DNA of 64,000 bases from Actinoplanes sp. NBC_00393 (GCF_036053395.1 NZ_CP107942.1:186001-250000); one strand, 5' to 3'; shown: positions 17,072-25,967, counted from the stretch's first letter. The notes: generated from the letters alone by a model not told the origin. Made by a program: numbers and translations.

Positions 17072-18247
17072 GTGGACACCACCGCTTTCCGTGACGAGCT
17101 GATCCGGCTTCGCCAACATCGCGGTCTGTCGTATCGACAACTTTCTGCGCTTTCCGCCGTCAGCCACAGCTTGATCAACGACCTGGAAAAGGGTGACCGC
17201 CGGCCCACATTCAAGGTCGTCGCCGCGCTTGACACCGCACTGAACGCCCGTGGCCGCCTCACCGCCACACTGCGCACCTCCACGCCCGATGATGTCGAAG
17301 GCGAGTTCGAAGCGTTGGAACTCGCGCAACGGGCTGCCGCCTCCGATGTCAGCGGTGAGACCCTGGAAGCTCTCGAACACGACGCCAACCTGATGGCCAT
17401 GGCGTATGCGACCACCCCACCGGCCGAACTTCTGCCTCGCGTACGCCGGTACCTGCGGTTCGTCGACCAACTGCTCGACGGTCGCAAGACGCTGAAGCAA
17501 CACCGGCGCCTGCTGGTCGTGGGTGGCTGGCTGTCGCTCCTGCGGGCCACTCTGCACATCGATCTGGGTCAGCGCGGGCCGGCCGCAGCCCACATGAAAG
17601 TCGCTGCCGGACTGGCTGATCAGACGGATCAACCGGAGATCACCGCATGGGCCCTCGAGACACGGGCGTGGGACGAGCTGATCCGGGGCAACTATCGGCA
17701 GGCGGTCGAACTCTCCCGGCACGCTCAAGCGGTCGGGCCGCCGGACGGGTCGGCAATCGTGCAAGCGACCGCACAGGAAGGGCGAGCCTGGGCGCGGCTC
17801 GGTGACCCGGTGGCCTCCCGGAAGGCGCTGCGCCGGGTGGAGGCCATGGCCGAGAGCCGCACGCCACCTCAGCATCCGGAACATCACTATCAGTACGACC
17901 CGGCAAAGGCGCACTCGTACGCGGCGACCACCCTGGCATGGTCCGGCGACCCGGCCGCCGAACAGGTGGCCAGAGACGTGATCGCAGAATTGGAGGCGGA
18001 CGGCGCCCGGCCACGGCGGATCGCGTCCGCCCGCCTCGACCTCGGTCTGGCCTTGCTCACCGGCACCAAGCCACGCGCTGATGAAGCCGCTGCGCAGGCG
18101 CGCGCGGCCATCCGGTCCGGCCGGATAGTGCCGTCGAACTGGTGGCGCGTCGACGAGTTGGTCACCAGCGTCGCCCGGGCCGGTTCACCGGAAGCCTCCG
18201 ACCTACGGGAAGAGGCTGCTACTGCGCGTCCAACCGGCGACCCCTGA
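17072..18247 (+). CDS. XRE-family regulator with TPR-like C-terminus
   Basis: 391 residues. The N-terminal helix-turn-helix is clear (LIRLRQHRGLSYRQLSALSAVSHSLINDLEKGDRRPT, residues ~9-45); the rest is helical and repeat-like, as in many actinobacterial regulators with tetratricopeptide sensors. GTG 17072 has AGGAGG 6 bases upstream. It lies 114 bases after the LysM-SARP gene on the same strand; co-transcription is possible. Two palindromes lie immediately downstream. Confidence 0.8.
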   Translation: MDTTAFRDELIRLRQHRGLSYRQLSALSAVSHSLINDLEKGDRRPTFKVVAALDTALNARGRLTATLRTSTPDDVEGEFEALELAQRAAASDVSGETLEALEHDANLMAMAYATTPPAELLPRVRRYLRFVDQLLDGRKTLKQHRRLLVVGGWLSLLRATLHIDLGQRGPAAAHMKVAAGLADQTDQPEITAWALETRAWDELIRGNYRQAVELSRHAQAVGPPDGSAIVQATAQEGRAWARLGDPVASRKALRRVEAMAESRTPPQHPEHHYQYDPAKAHSYAATTLAWSGDPAAEQVARDVIAELEADGARPRRIASARLDLGLALLTGTKPRADEAAAQARAAIRSGRIVPSNWWRVDELVTSVARAGSPEASDLREEAATARPTGDP

Positions 18248-18259
18248 CCCGCCGGCCTC

Positions 18260-18300
18260 TGTCCGCAGAATTGCGGACACAGTCGCATTGTCCGCGGACA
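18260..18300. promoter_or_regulatory. Pair of TGTCCGC palindromes
   Basis: TGTCCGCA-gaat-TGCGGACA (18260-18279) is a perfect 8-bp inverted repeat and TGTCCGCGGACA (18289-18300) a perfect 12-bp palindrome of the same half-site; centres are 25 bp apart. They sit just after the XRE gene stop. Most likely a repressor operator; the regulated gene is unclear because the next plus-strand frame is doubtful. Confidence 0.5.
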
Positions 18301-18528
18301 CGAATTTCCAGGCAGCGGGCGGGGTTGGGCGCAGAATCGGCAGGTGACGGCGACCGGGATAGCTTCCTCAGACGTTGCCAGCCCGGTCGCCGTCCCATCT
18401 CGAACGGGACTGAACGTGGCCGTCCAGCTGCCCGGCCTGGATTCGAAGACCTCCGGTTCGACCAGGCACGTCCGGACCGGAATCGTCAATCTGACGGCGC
18501 CTATCGCGAAGGGCCGACCCCGTGATGA
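18301..18528. other. Intergenic stretch without convincing gene
   Basis: A 67-codon plus-strand frame from GTG 18344 runs to 18547 and overlaps the end of the convergent hydrolase gene. It lacks an RBS and recognisable features, but the palindromes upstream make a small gene conceivable. I see nothing else. Confidence 0.3.
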
Positions 18529-19539
18529 TCAACTAGCGAAGCGGTAGGGCGTCATCGGATAGGTGCCGAAGTACGGGTACGGGATCAGATGGTGCAGGGT
18601 TCCCGAGCCGCCGGTCTGCTCGAAGCCGTAATAGCTGGTCATCGACTGGTCTGACCAGCGTTCGAACAGTACGACGTGGCCGCGCAGATTCGGTGCGGTG
18701 TTGATCAGCAGGTCGCCGGGCCGTAGCTGCATCTTGTCGATGACCGTCGAGTGTGCCGCCAGGCCGGAGGTGTTCAGTCCCGGCCCGGCGAGGCCCAACG
18801 CCATGGATACGTAGCCCGAGCAGTCGCGCCGGTAGCCGCGGAACCAGTCGGCGGGGTTGCCGCTCGACAGGTAGGGCACCGGCCCGCCTGACCAGCCAGT
18901 CAGCCATGATCGCGCCCGGTCGAAGACGGCGGTGACGTCAGCGCATCGGCCGGAACCATCCCCTGCGGACGGGCAGATGTCGACGCACGGCGGGGGAGTG
19001 GCGAAGCCGCCGCCGGCCACCGCGCGAACGATGCGGGTGGCGTCGGGTTCCCATTTGGCGTATGCCTCGGGATAGGCGCTGCGTTGCACCTGCTGGGCGG
19101 CGGCGGTGAGCGGCATGGTGTGCCATCCGTTGATGGTCAGCAGCTTGGCGTAGAACTTGGTGGCGGCGTATTGCGGGTCGAGCAGCTGTTGCGGGTTGCC
19201 CCAGCCTTGGCTGGGGCGCTGCTGGAACAGCCCGATGGAGTCGCGGTCGCCGCCGGCCAGGTTACGCAGGCCGGATTCCTGCAAGGCGGTGGCGACCGCG
19301 ATGACCTGACCGCGAAAGGGGACACCCAGCTGGCTGCCGACCGCGACGATCGTCGCGGCATACTCGAGTTGTTCCGGCTCGTAGCCGGCGAGCTGGGCTG
19401 AGCCGGCGGATGCCGGGGCGCTGACCGGGTTGCAGGGCACGGCCGTGCCGCCGCCCAGGAGCGACGCTGGCCCGGCGGCGCAGAACAGCACGATACCCAA
19501 GACCACGGCGACGATTCCCGCAAGGAGTTTGCCGATCAT
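18529..19539 (-). CDS. Two-domain peptidoglycan hydrolase of the transfer apparatus
   Basis: 336 residues. After one membrane segment (LLAGIVAVVLGIVLFCAAG, residues ~4-22) comes a lytic-transglycosylase-like domain (VIAVATALQESGLRNL with the catalytic-type Glu; DSIGLFQQRPSQGWG) and then an NlpC/P60 domain with catalytic Cys in YRRDCSGYVSMALGL and His in RGHVVLFERW. This matches the CwlT/VirB1-like enzymes that open the wall for Gram-positive conjugation. ATG 19539 overlaps the stop of a 9-codon ORF (ATGA), which carries the real RBS. It is the last gene of the transfer operon. Confidence 0.85.
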   Translation of the reverse strand: MIGKLLAGIVAVVLGIVLFCAAGPASLLGGGTAVPCNPVSAPASAGSAQLAGYEPEQLEYAATIVAVGSQLGVPFRGQVIAVATALQESGLRNLAGGDRDSIGLFQQRPSQGWGNPQQLLDPQYAATKFYAKLLTINGWHTMPLTAAAQQVQRSAYPEAYAKWEPDATRIVRAVAGGGFATPPPCVDICPSAGDGSGRCADVTAVFDRARSWLTGWSGGPVPYLSSGNPADWFRGYRRDCSGYVSMALGLAGPGLNTSGLAAHSTVIDKMQLRPGDLLINTAPNLRGHVVLFERWSDQSMTSYYGFEQTGGSGTLHHLIPYPYFGTYPMTPYRFAS

Positions 19540-19565
19540 GCCGGCTCGTTCAGGTACGGCAGCAT
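19536..19565 (-). CDS. 9-codon leader ORF before the hydrolase
   Basis: GGAGG, four bases, then ATG 19565 encodes MLPYLNEPA and stops at a TGA that overlaps the hydrolase ATG by ATGA. The hydrolase itself has no RBS of its own, so ribosomes probably reach it by termination-reinitiation. The peptide is too short for a known function; it looks like a coupling leader. Confidence 0.5.
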   Translation of the reverse strand: MLPYLNEPA

Positions 19566-19657
19566 GAAACCTCCAGAAACACGAAAAGGGCGCTGTGCGC
19601 GCCCGGACATGGGGATTGAGTGCGGGGGTGCCGGCGGCTGCCGGCACCCACCGACGA

Positions 19658-20635
19658 TCAAGATGGAGTGGAGTGGTCTGCGGGGTTGTTGTTGTGGCTG
19701 TCCGGCCGGGCGCCGTTGACGGTCAGTCCGGCGAGCCGGTAGGCGGGTGGGACCGGTGAGTCGAGGAAGCCGAGCTGGCCGGCGCGGCGTACCCATTCGA
19801 TTTGTCGTTTGCTGAAATGGTGCCGGGCGGCGACGGCGGCCAGGTCGGGGTGCTCCTGGCTGGTGAGGTCGGCCCACGCGGTGCGCCAACGCTGGTAGGC
19901 GTCGGCATTGGCGGGGATCCGGCGCATCAAGTCGACCGGCACATACACCGGTGGCCTGTCTTCCGGAACCGGAAGCTGCTCGGCGGCGTGGAGTTCGCGT
20001 AGGGCCGCGGCGACGCGCAGGGAGCCGTCCGGGCACAGCTGGTGGTAGGTGGTGATGGCGGTGTCGACGGTGTCGATGCCGAGGAGCAGCGCGGTGCGGT
20101 AGGCGCCGTAGGTGTCGCGGGGTGCGCCGAGGCCGGGTGTCCAGCGGCGCCAGCCGAAGGCGGGTATCTGCCGGTTGCGGCGGCCGCTCTGGCGTTGGAT
20201 CCAGCGACGGAATCTGCCGAGGACGGCTTCCAACAGGGCAGGGCCGGCGATGGACATGAGCGGGAAGAACCAGATGGCGTCCGGCGCGGCGCCGGGCTGG
20301 CTGCTGTGCCGGAAGTTAGCGAACGCCGATCCCAGCGCGAAGCCCCAGACGAGGACACCGAAGATGCCGGCCGGGTCGCCGCGCCACGCCGAGTAGACGC
20401 TGAGCAGTACACAGGCCCCGGCGGCGGAGTCGAGGCTGATCGCCACCAGCAACGGCCACGGGTGCGACAGGTTCAGGCCAGTGCCGGCTGCAGCCCAGGC
20501 GATGAGGTCCTGGCTGGAGAGCACGATCGGGGTCAGGATGACGATGCCCAGCAACAGGGTGACGGCACCGAGCAGGATGCCAATCATCACTGTGGCCGTG
20601 CGCGAACGTTCCGATCGGAGGGCGGAGGCCGTCAT
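19658..20635 (-). CDS. DUF2637-like membrane protein
   Basis: 325 residues from ATG 20635, which overlaps the stop of the ArdC-like gene (ATGA). The N-terminal half has four hydrophobic segments (MIGILLGAVTLLLGIVILTPIV; LIAWAAAGTGLNLSHPWPLLVAISLDSAAGACVLLSVYSA; GIFGVLVWGFALGSAFANFRH; LMSIAGPALLEAVL), and the C-terminal half is soluble with an HTH-like HPDLAAVAARHHFSKRQIEWVRRAGQLG. DUF2637 proteins are frequent in actinobacterial mobile elements, often with spread or transfer genes; function not known. Confidence 0.65.
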   Translation of the reverse strand: MTASALRSERSRTATVMIGILLGAVTLLLGIVILTPIVLSSQDLIAWAAAGTGLNLSHPWPLLVAISLDSAAGACVLLSVYSAWRGDPAGIFGVLVWGFALGSAFANFRHSSQPGAAPDAIWFFPLMSIAGPALLEAVLGRFRRWIQRQSGRRNRQIPAFGWRRWTPGLGAPRDTYGAYRTALLLGIDTVDTAITTYHQLCPDGSLRVAAALRELHAAEQLPVPEDRPPVYVPVDLMRRIPANADAYQRWRTAWADLTSQEHPDLAAVAARHHFSKRQIEWVRRAGQLGFLDSPVPPAYRLAGLTVNGARPDSHNNNPADHSTPS

Positions 20636-21591
20636 AGCGCCGCCTCCAGCTCTGCAGCCGCGGGGTCCAAGTCGGTGAGGATCTGCCGGGCGACGCGCAG
20701 CACGATGTCGGCGCAGTCGCGGATCAGGTCGAGGTCGCCGTCGGCCCAGCCGAGCACGTACGCGTCGCTGTAGTCCTTGGTGTCCAGGTCGAGGGCGGCG
20801 CAGACGATGTGCGCGACGCTTTCCGCCTCGGTCTCGCACCGTCCACGATGTAGGTTCTCGCCGGCCGGCACCTGCTCGACGTGGCCGCAGCGCAGGTGGG
20901 CGAGCTCGTGCGCGGTGGTCTTGACGCGTTGGGCGTCGCTGAGGTCGTCGCGAATCAACACCTGCCGTAAACCGGGCACCGTGACGCCGTTCGCCGCGCC
21001 GAGGTGGCGACTTCCCGGCGCGACGAGCTGGAAGGTGTAGCCGTCGGCGCGGATCAGTGCGACCAGGTCGTCGTAAGCGCCGGTCGGGTCGTCACCGGTC
21101 AACAGCTGCGGCAGCACGCGACCTTGGCGGTGTCGCAGCACGGTGGGCGGGTCGAACGGGTCACCGTCGGTCTGGCCGAGTTCGAACGTGCTGGCCAGCC
21201 GGAACCCGACAATCTGCGGCACGGGCCGGCCGCTGGCGTCACGGCGTACGGTGCGGCCGTCGGCCTCCCACTGCTCGGCTTGCGCGTCGGTGGGGCGCCG
21301 CCGCACCGGGGCCCAGATCTTGTAGGCGGTTTCGCCGCGCCGGACTCGCCGGCCGTGCGCCTTCCAGCCGGTGGTGGCGTCGGCGTTGCCGAACGGCAGA
21401 AAGAAGCACGGGACGATGCCGCGCTGCTCGGCCTGGGAGAGCAGCAGGAGCTGGTTGCCGAGACTGTAGTGGGCGCCGAACACGGCGACCTGGTCGAGGA
21501 ACTCGGCCCACTGCAGGGGGCTTTCGGCGAGTAGGGCGAGCCGGTCGTCGAAGTCCTGTTTGATCTGTTCGAGATCGATGGTGCTGGCCAT
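20632..21591 (-). CDS. ArdC-like antirestriction protein with HExxH metal site
   Basis: 319 residues. The N-terminal part matches ArdC-type ssDNA-binding regions (SPLQWAEFLDQVAVFGAHYSLGNQLLLLSQ; GWKAHGRRVRRGETAYKIWAPV), and the C-terminal part carries TTAHELAHLRCGH with a downstream ETEAESVAHIVCAALDL, a metallopeptidase-like HExxH...E arrangement. Such proteins protect transferred single-stranded DNA from host restriction in known plasmids. AGGAG lies 10 bases before ATG 21591. Part of the conjugation operon, coupled to the DUF2637 gene. Confidence 0.78.
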   Translation of the reverse strand: MASTIDLEQIKQDFDDRLALLAESPLQWAEFLDQVAVFGAHYSLGNQLLLLSQAEQRGIVPCFFLPFGNADATTGWKAHGRRVRRGETAYKIWAPVRRRPTDAQAEQWEADGRTVRRDASGRPVPQIVGFRLASTFELGQTDGDPFDPPTVLRHRQGRVLPQLLTGDDPTGAYDDLVALIRADGYTFQLVAPGSRHLGAANGVTVPGLRQVLIRDDLSDAQRVKTTAHELAHLRCGHVEQVPAGENLHRGRCETEAESVAHIVCAALDLDTKDYSDAYVLGWADGDLDLIRDCADIVLRVARQILTDLDPAAAELEAAL

Positions 21592-21706
21592 GCGTGGCCA
21601 TCTCCTTTCCTGTACGCCTGGCGGCGGGCAGGAAGGGACCGCACCCGGCGACCCCGACCTGCCCGCTTGCGCGAGGTGAGGCCGCCCGCAAGGGGGCGGT
21701 GTTCGG

Positions 21707-22225
21707 TTATCGGGCCGGGATCGGCCGGATGGTCAGCGGCGGGTGCCGCAGCCAGGACGCGGCGAGCACCTGGTCGCGGACGGGATGCGTGACGACGTCG
21801 TAGTCGCGCAGCCAGACCGCGCACCAGGCGTCGGCGGGCGCGTCTGCGCGCAGCTCGCTGCCGGTGTCGGCAGCGATCCCGGCGACACCGGAGCGGGTCT
21901 GCCGGCGGTAGTGCTCGAGGCGGCCGGACAGCATCGGGCAGGCCCGGATGCTGTAGGCGGCGCACGGCGGGCACAGTGCCGGCTCCGACGTGCAGTGCAG
22001 CAGCAGGTCGGCGGGCCGGGCGAACACGATGAGCCGCTCACCGAGGGGTTGCCCGCAGATCTGGCACAGTCGCCGGGTCAACAGGTGCCGCTGCCGGAAG
22101 TTCTCCAGCAGGCCGAACAGCGGCTGCCCGTCGGCGGTGCGTGGTGTGGCTACCGGTACGACCAGGCCGGCACTGGTCGGCCGCCGCCGCAGGTGGACCG
22201 GGATGTCCGGTCGTTGGTTGCTCAT
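21707..22225 (-). CDS. Cys-rich zinc-binding protein of unknown function
   Basis: 172 residues from ATG 22225, which overlaps the stop of the upstream gene (ATGA). Contains CQICGQPLGERLIVFARPADL...CTSEPALCPPCAAYSIRACPML, a treble-clef-like set of cysteines. The reading of the metal site is from the motif; no family name is known to me. Common neighbour of transfer genes in actinobacterial elements. Confidence 0.6.
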   Translation of the reverse strand: MSNQRPDIPVHLRRRPTSAGLVVPVATPRTADGQPLFGLLENFRQRHLLTRRLCQICGQPLGERLIVFARPADLLLHCTSEPALCPPCAAYSIRACPMLSGRLEHYRRQTRSGVAGIAADTGSELRADAPADAWCAVWLRDYDVVTHPVRDQVLAASWLRHPPLTIRPIPAR

Positions 22226-22743
22226 CGCAGACCCCACACGCTCGGGTCGACGGCCGCGAGAGGGTCGGTGTGCGGGAACGGCCCGAACAGTTCGGCGATC
22301 AGAGCCCGGGTCGCGGGTGCATGGCTGCGGCTGCCCGGTAGGCGGGCGCCGATGCGCCACTGTCGATCCCAGCTGCCGTCACTGCTGAGCAGGAACACCT
22401 CCGGCATGAGGAGCCGGGCGCGCAGCAGGACAGCGGCGACGGCGGCGTCGTACGGTTTGCGGCTGGTCTTGCAAAAGTTCGCCTCCCAGACGGTGGTGTT
22501 GCTGTCCGGCGGGGCCGGCAGAACGAAGGTGTCGTTGTCGAGGTCGCTGGTGGCGTCGCCGTTGAAGGCGATGTCGCAGGCCGGGTCGAGCACCGGCCGT
22601 CCGAGGCCGCGGGGTCCGGCGATGACGATGCCGTGGCGGCGGACCGCGTCGATGATGCGCACGGTGTCACCGACCAGCTGCGGCCAGGCGGTGCGGTACT
22701 CGGGGTGCGTGACCGGCACGCTCCAGTAGTGGGTGTAAGCCAT
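22222..22743 (-). CDS. Unknown protein of transfer module (173 aa)
   Basis: Start ATG 22743 with GGGAG 8 bases upstream. The sequence opens MAYTHYWSVPVTHPEYRTAWPQLVGDTVRIIDAVRRHGIVIAGPRG and contains DIAFNGDA and NFCKTSRKPYDAAVAAVLLRA. These motifs recur in uncharacterised proteins; no catalytic site is assignable. Coupled to the zinc protein downstream. Confidence 0.6.
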   Translation of the reverse strand: MAYTHYWSVPVTHPEYRTAWPQLVGDTVRIIDAVRRHGIVIAGPRGLGRPVLDPACDIAFNGDATSDLDNDTFVLPAPPDSNTTVWEANFCKTSRKPYDAAVAAVLLRARLLMPEVFLLSSDGSWDRQWRIGARLPGSRSHAPATRALIAELFGPFPHTDPLAAVDPSVWGLR

Positions 22744-22833
22744 CGGATTTGCTCCCGTGAATAGGGGAGCACCGGGCGCGGCTGCGCCCGGTGCTCCAAG
22801 TGGGTGGCCGGGCATGGGCCGGGTGGAAGAGAA

Positions 22834-23817
22834 TCAGTGGCGCAGGATGCGGCTGACCACCTGCGGGTCGATGCCGAGTTGGATGGCCTGCAGCAGGGTG
22901 CGGGCCAGGGCGTCGTCCGGGTCGGCGTCCAGGACCCGGTGCACGGCGGCGTCGGCGAGCACACCGTTGCCGGCCTGCAGCGCGGCGAGCACGAGCATGA
23001 GGGCCGGGCCGGGCACGAGCAGGTCTTCCGCGCGGCGGGTCAGGTCCGTCCAGGCGCGGATCTGGGCGTCGGTGTGGTCGACGTGGCGGGCGGCGGTGTC
23101 CCAGATTCGCGGCATGCTCAGCAGCACCAACAGCAGCGCCGCCCGCTGATCGGAGAGCCGTTCGCCGGAGCCGGCGGCGGAGACCGCCTCGGCGGCCAAC
23201 GTCTCGGCAAGGCGCCCGAGCTCTGTCTCGGCGTTCCGGTCACCGCCCGCCGCTGCGGCCAACTGGTGGGCGACCTCGATGAAGGCGCGCGCAACGGCGG
23301 CGCTGGTGGCGTCGCGTTCGTCGTCGCAGGTCGGCTGCAGGCCGGCCGCGACCGCGGTCCGGTCGGGCAGGGCGACCAGCCCGGCGACGGTGGCCTGCGC
23401 CGCGGTGGCAGTGGAGGCCGCATCGAACGGGACGCCGCTGGCGGGGCACAGCCGATCCGCGCAGTTGAGGTGCCACAGGCGGCCGTCGTGGACGCGGGCG
23501 GCGGCCATGACCGGGATGCCGGCCTGGCGCAGCGCGTCGGTGGTGGCGTCGACGGCGACCTCGACCGGTTGGGCGGTGCCGTAGCCGATCAGGAACACCG
23601 TCTCGGTGTTCTTGCGGACCAGTAGCCGGGCGATGCGTGCCGCCTCGGTGTCGAACCGGGCGCCCTGCGGCAGTGGGGTGGCCAGGGCGAACACGATTTG
23701 GTGGTCGTGTTGGGCCAGGGCGACGAGGCTGTCGGTGGGCTGGTAGCCGATCAAGTAGGGGGCCAGGCCGACGGTGTCGGGCAGGCTGGTCAGGCGAAAG
23801 ACGTTCGGATTGTTCAT
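22834..23817 (-). CDS. DUF4192-family protein
   Basis: 327 residues matching DUF4192 (APYLIGYQPTDSLVALAQHDHQIVFALATPLP...IARLLVRKNTETVFLIGYG). The family is widespread in actinobacteria with unknown function. Start ATG 23817 has GGAGAAG upstream. The C-terminal half is Ala-rich helical (LVPGPALMLVLAALQAGNGVLADAAVHRVL). Confidence 0.75.
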   Translation of the reverse strand: MNNPNVFRLTSLPDTVGLAPYLIGYQPTDSLVALAQHDHQIVFALATPLPQGARFDTEAARIARLLVRKNTETVFLIGYGTAQPVEVAVDATTDALRQAGIPVMAAARVHDGRLWHLNCADRLCPASGVPFDAASTATAAQATVAGLVALPDRTAVAAGLQPTCDDERDATSAAVARAFIEVAHQLAAAAGGDRNAETELGRLAETLAAEAVSAAGSGERLSDQRAALLLVLLSMPRIWDTAARHVDHTDAQIRAWTDLTRRAEDLLVPGPALMLVLAALQAGNGVLADAAVHRVLDADPDDALARTLLQAIQLGIDPQVVSRILRH

Positions 23818-23931
23818 CGGATTCTTCTCCAGTCCAGAAGGACCGGGGAACCCGGGCACGGACACACTCCCGGCACCTGCCGGGGTGACATACGTCGGGT
23901 TCCCCGGCCTGGGGAGTGGGTTACGGGTGGA

Positions 23932-24663
23932 TCAGCCGGCCTGCCGCAGCGGCGGGCGCCGGCACAGGCACCAGCCGTCGGGGGACTGGCAGTCCTGGCA
24001 GGCGCCGCAGTACGGGCAGTCGTGCAGGCGCTCGTCGAGCGGCATGGTGCACCACCAGCAGGCGCCCGGCTCGGCGGTGCTGCGGCCCAGCAGGTGGCGT
24101 GGCGCGACGAGGTCCTGGTAGCCGTGGTTGGAGTACCAGATGCCGCCGTCCCAGGTGCCGGCTTGTTCGTTGAGCAGGTAGGCGTTGCGCCGGTAGCGGC
24201 GGTCCACGGTCAGGATGGCGATCTTGTTTTGGGCGCCCATCCACCGCTTGAGCCGCAGCCGGGTGCGGCGCAGCCGCAGCGGTCCCATCGCCGGGATCAG
24301 CTCGTCGGCGGCGATGCGGGTGTCCGAGCGCGGATCGGTGCCGGCCACGTCGATCGGCAGCACCCCGTTGTGGGCGAGCACGGTGCGGGTGTCGCCGCCG
24401 AGGCGCAGCGGATGGCAGTTGTCCAGATCGACTGCTCCGGCGGTGCCCCACCGGGAGTGGAACAGGGCCGGGCCGTCAGCGAACGTCCGCCGGGTCGCCG
24501 CGAACTCGTCGATCAGCTGCTCGCCGTGCATGCTGTGGCGCACCAGCAGCCGGTCGCCGGCGACGATCGCGAAGCCGTGCCCGTCGTCGTTGAGCAGGGT
24601 GCCGTTGTACAGGGCGTTCGGATCCGGTTGCACGCCCGGCGGCAGGAACGTCAGAAGGCACAT
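23932..24663 (-). CDS. Class II glutamine amidotransferase-like protein with zinc cluster
   Basis: 243 residues starting MCLLTFLPP, so Cys2 becomes the N-terminal nucleophile after Met removal, as in class II (Ntn) amidotransferases. GTLLNDDGHGFAIV and FHSRWGTAGAVDLDNCHPLRLG...VLAHNGVLP match the GATase II core (R-x-T/A region and HNG loop). The last 45 residues add a Cys cluster (CWWCTMPLDERLHDCPYCGACQDC). The start overlaps the amidoligase end by 13 bases. Probably supplies ammonia from glutamine, or hydrolyses an amide, for the amidoligase product (inference). Confidence 0.78.
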   Translation of the reverse strand: MCLLTFLPPGVQPDPNALYNGTLLNDDGHGFAIVAGDRLLVRHSMHGEQLIDEFAATRRTFADGPALFHSRWGTAGAVDLDNCHPLRLGGDTRTVLAHNGVLPIDVAGTDPRSDTRIAADELIPAMGPLRLRRTRLRLKRWMGAQNKIAILTVDRRYRRNAYLLNEQAGTWDGGIWYSNHGYQDLVAPRHLLGRSTAEPGACWWCTMPLDERLHDCPYCGACQDCQSPDGWCLCRRPPLRQAG

Positions 24664-25715
24664 GACAGCGCCTCCAACTCCCGAGTGAGCGGCGCGTACA
24701 TCGGCCGATCGGAAAGCCAGTCGGTGAACGCCGGCCACGCCCAGCCGCCCGCGGTGATCGCGGCGACGGTCAGGGTGCGGGTGTACTCCACCGACGCGGC
24801 AGCGAACGCGAACGCCGCTTTGATCACGTCCGGGTTCAGGGACCCGGCGAAGATGCGCAGTTCGAGGGTGTCCGGGTTGTTGGTGTTGATCGCCCGGTAC
24901 CGGTCGGCCCACACCGCGCCTTTGACGTAGTGCTTGACGGCGCGCCGGTCCTCCGGCCTGAACGCCGCCCAACTGGGTGCCTGCCGGCGGGCGAGGCGGA
25001 CCACGTCGGCCTCGTTGCGGTAGATAAATTTCATCCACCTGTAGGTGTGCGGTACCGAGGAGAACCCGGCCCGGGAGACGTGCACGTGGATGCCGGTGGC
25101 GTCGGTGGCTTCCGCCCCGTACTGGCTCAGCTCCGTCAGCATCGGCCACGGGAAGTGTTCGATCGCCCAGTCGTAGGCCATCGGATGCGCGACCATCTCG
25201 AATCCGCTGTCCAGGGATCCGTCGTGCTTGAGATAGCCGAGATCGCCGAGGGCATCGGCAGCGATCCGGGCGCACTGGTAGGCATCCCCGCCGATGACTT
25301 CGAGTTCGATTTCCGGGCCGAGATACAGCGGGCCGTCGCCGTAGAAGACCGGTCGCGGCCGGTACCCGTAGTCGTGGATCAGGCCGCCGAAGTCGCGGTC
25401 GCGCTGGTCGCAGTCGTCGCAGTTGCCGCAGTCGCACGGGCAGCCGTTGCCGCATGGATCGTTGTCGCGATTCCAGCCGTCGCAGCCACTGCACTGCCAG
25501 TAGCTGACGTCGCGGCAGTTCAGGCAGATGGTCGAGCCGCGGACCGTCCGTACGGTGAGGTGTCGCGCGGTGAGATGGCGGCAGCGGGCGCAGTGGCGGC
25601 AGGAGAGGCAAAGTTCACCGGGATGGGGCTGCTGGCAGCCGGGGCAGACAGGCTGCGGGCTGTCGGGTACTGCGGGTTCGGGGTTGACCGTGAGGGCCGG
25701 TTGCCGGCACGGCAT
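24651..25715 (-). CDS. GS-fold amidoligase-like enzyme with N-terminal zinc ribbon
   Basis: 354 residues from ATG 25715, with GGAGG 7 bases upstream. An N-terminal dense Cys/His cluster (residues ~25-115, including CPGCQQPHPGELCLSC and CGNGCPCDCGNCDDC) precedes a putative amidoligase domain (YLGPEIELEV, KHDGSLDSGFEMVAHPM, ATGIHVHVSRAGF, NTLELRIFAGSL-type strand). These are the conserved strands of glutamine-synthetase-fold amidoligases (Amidoligase_2), which join carboxylates to amines in peptide tagging or peptide synthesis. Pairing with a class II amidotransferase is a known genomic theme for this family. Substrate unknown. Confidence 0.8.
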   Translation of the reverse strand: MPCRQPALTVNPEPAVPDSPQPVCPGCQQPHPGELCLSCRHCARCRHLTARHLTVRTVRGSTICLNCRDVSYWQCSGCDGWNRDNDPCGNGCPCDCGNCDDCDQRDRDFGGLIHDYGYRPRPVFYGDGPLYLGPEIELEVIGGDAYQCARIAADALGDLGYLKHDGSLDSGFEMVAHPMAYDWAIEHFPWPMLTELSQYGAEATDATGIHVHVSRAGFSSVPHTYRWMKFIYRNEADVVRLARRQAPSWAAFRPEDRRAVKHYVKGAVWADRYRAINTNNPDTLELRIFAGSLNPDVIKAAFAFAAASVEYTRTLTVAAITAGGWAWPAFTDWLSDRPMYAPLTRELEALSCAF

Positions 25716-25967
25716 GGTGGTACCTCCGTGGGACACGTCCCCGGACGTCAGACGCACCGGGACCTCCATCCCGGTGTCCGCGCCTGGCGTCTGCCTGTGA
25801 GGCGAGGGGGACTACGGGATGGAAGAAGGAGCAGCGAAGAGCCGCTCCGAACGCGATCCGCAGGGGGATCGCCGCGGTCGACCGCCCACGGGTGGCGGTG
25901 ACCGGCGGATCAGGGGCACCTCGTGGTCAGGTGCGATGCGGCAGTGAGCCGCGAGCTGGCCAGATGG

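Noticed and set aside
18344..18547. 67-codon plus-strand ORF
   Set aside because: No RBS, no recognisable features and it runs into the convergent hydrolase gene; kept only as a comment on the intergenic stretch.
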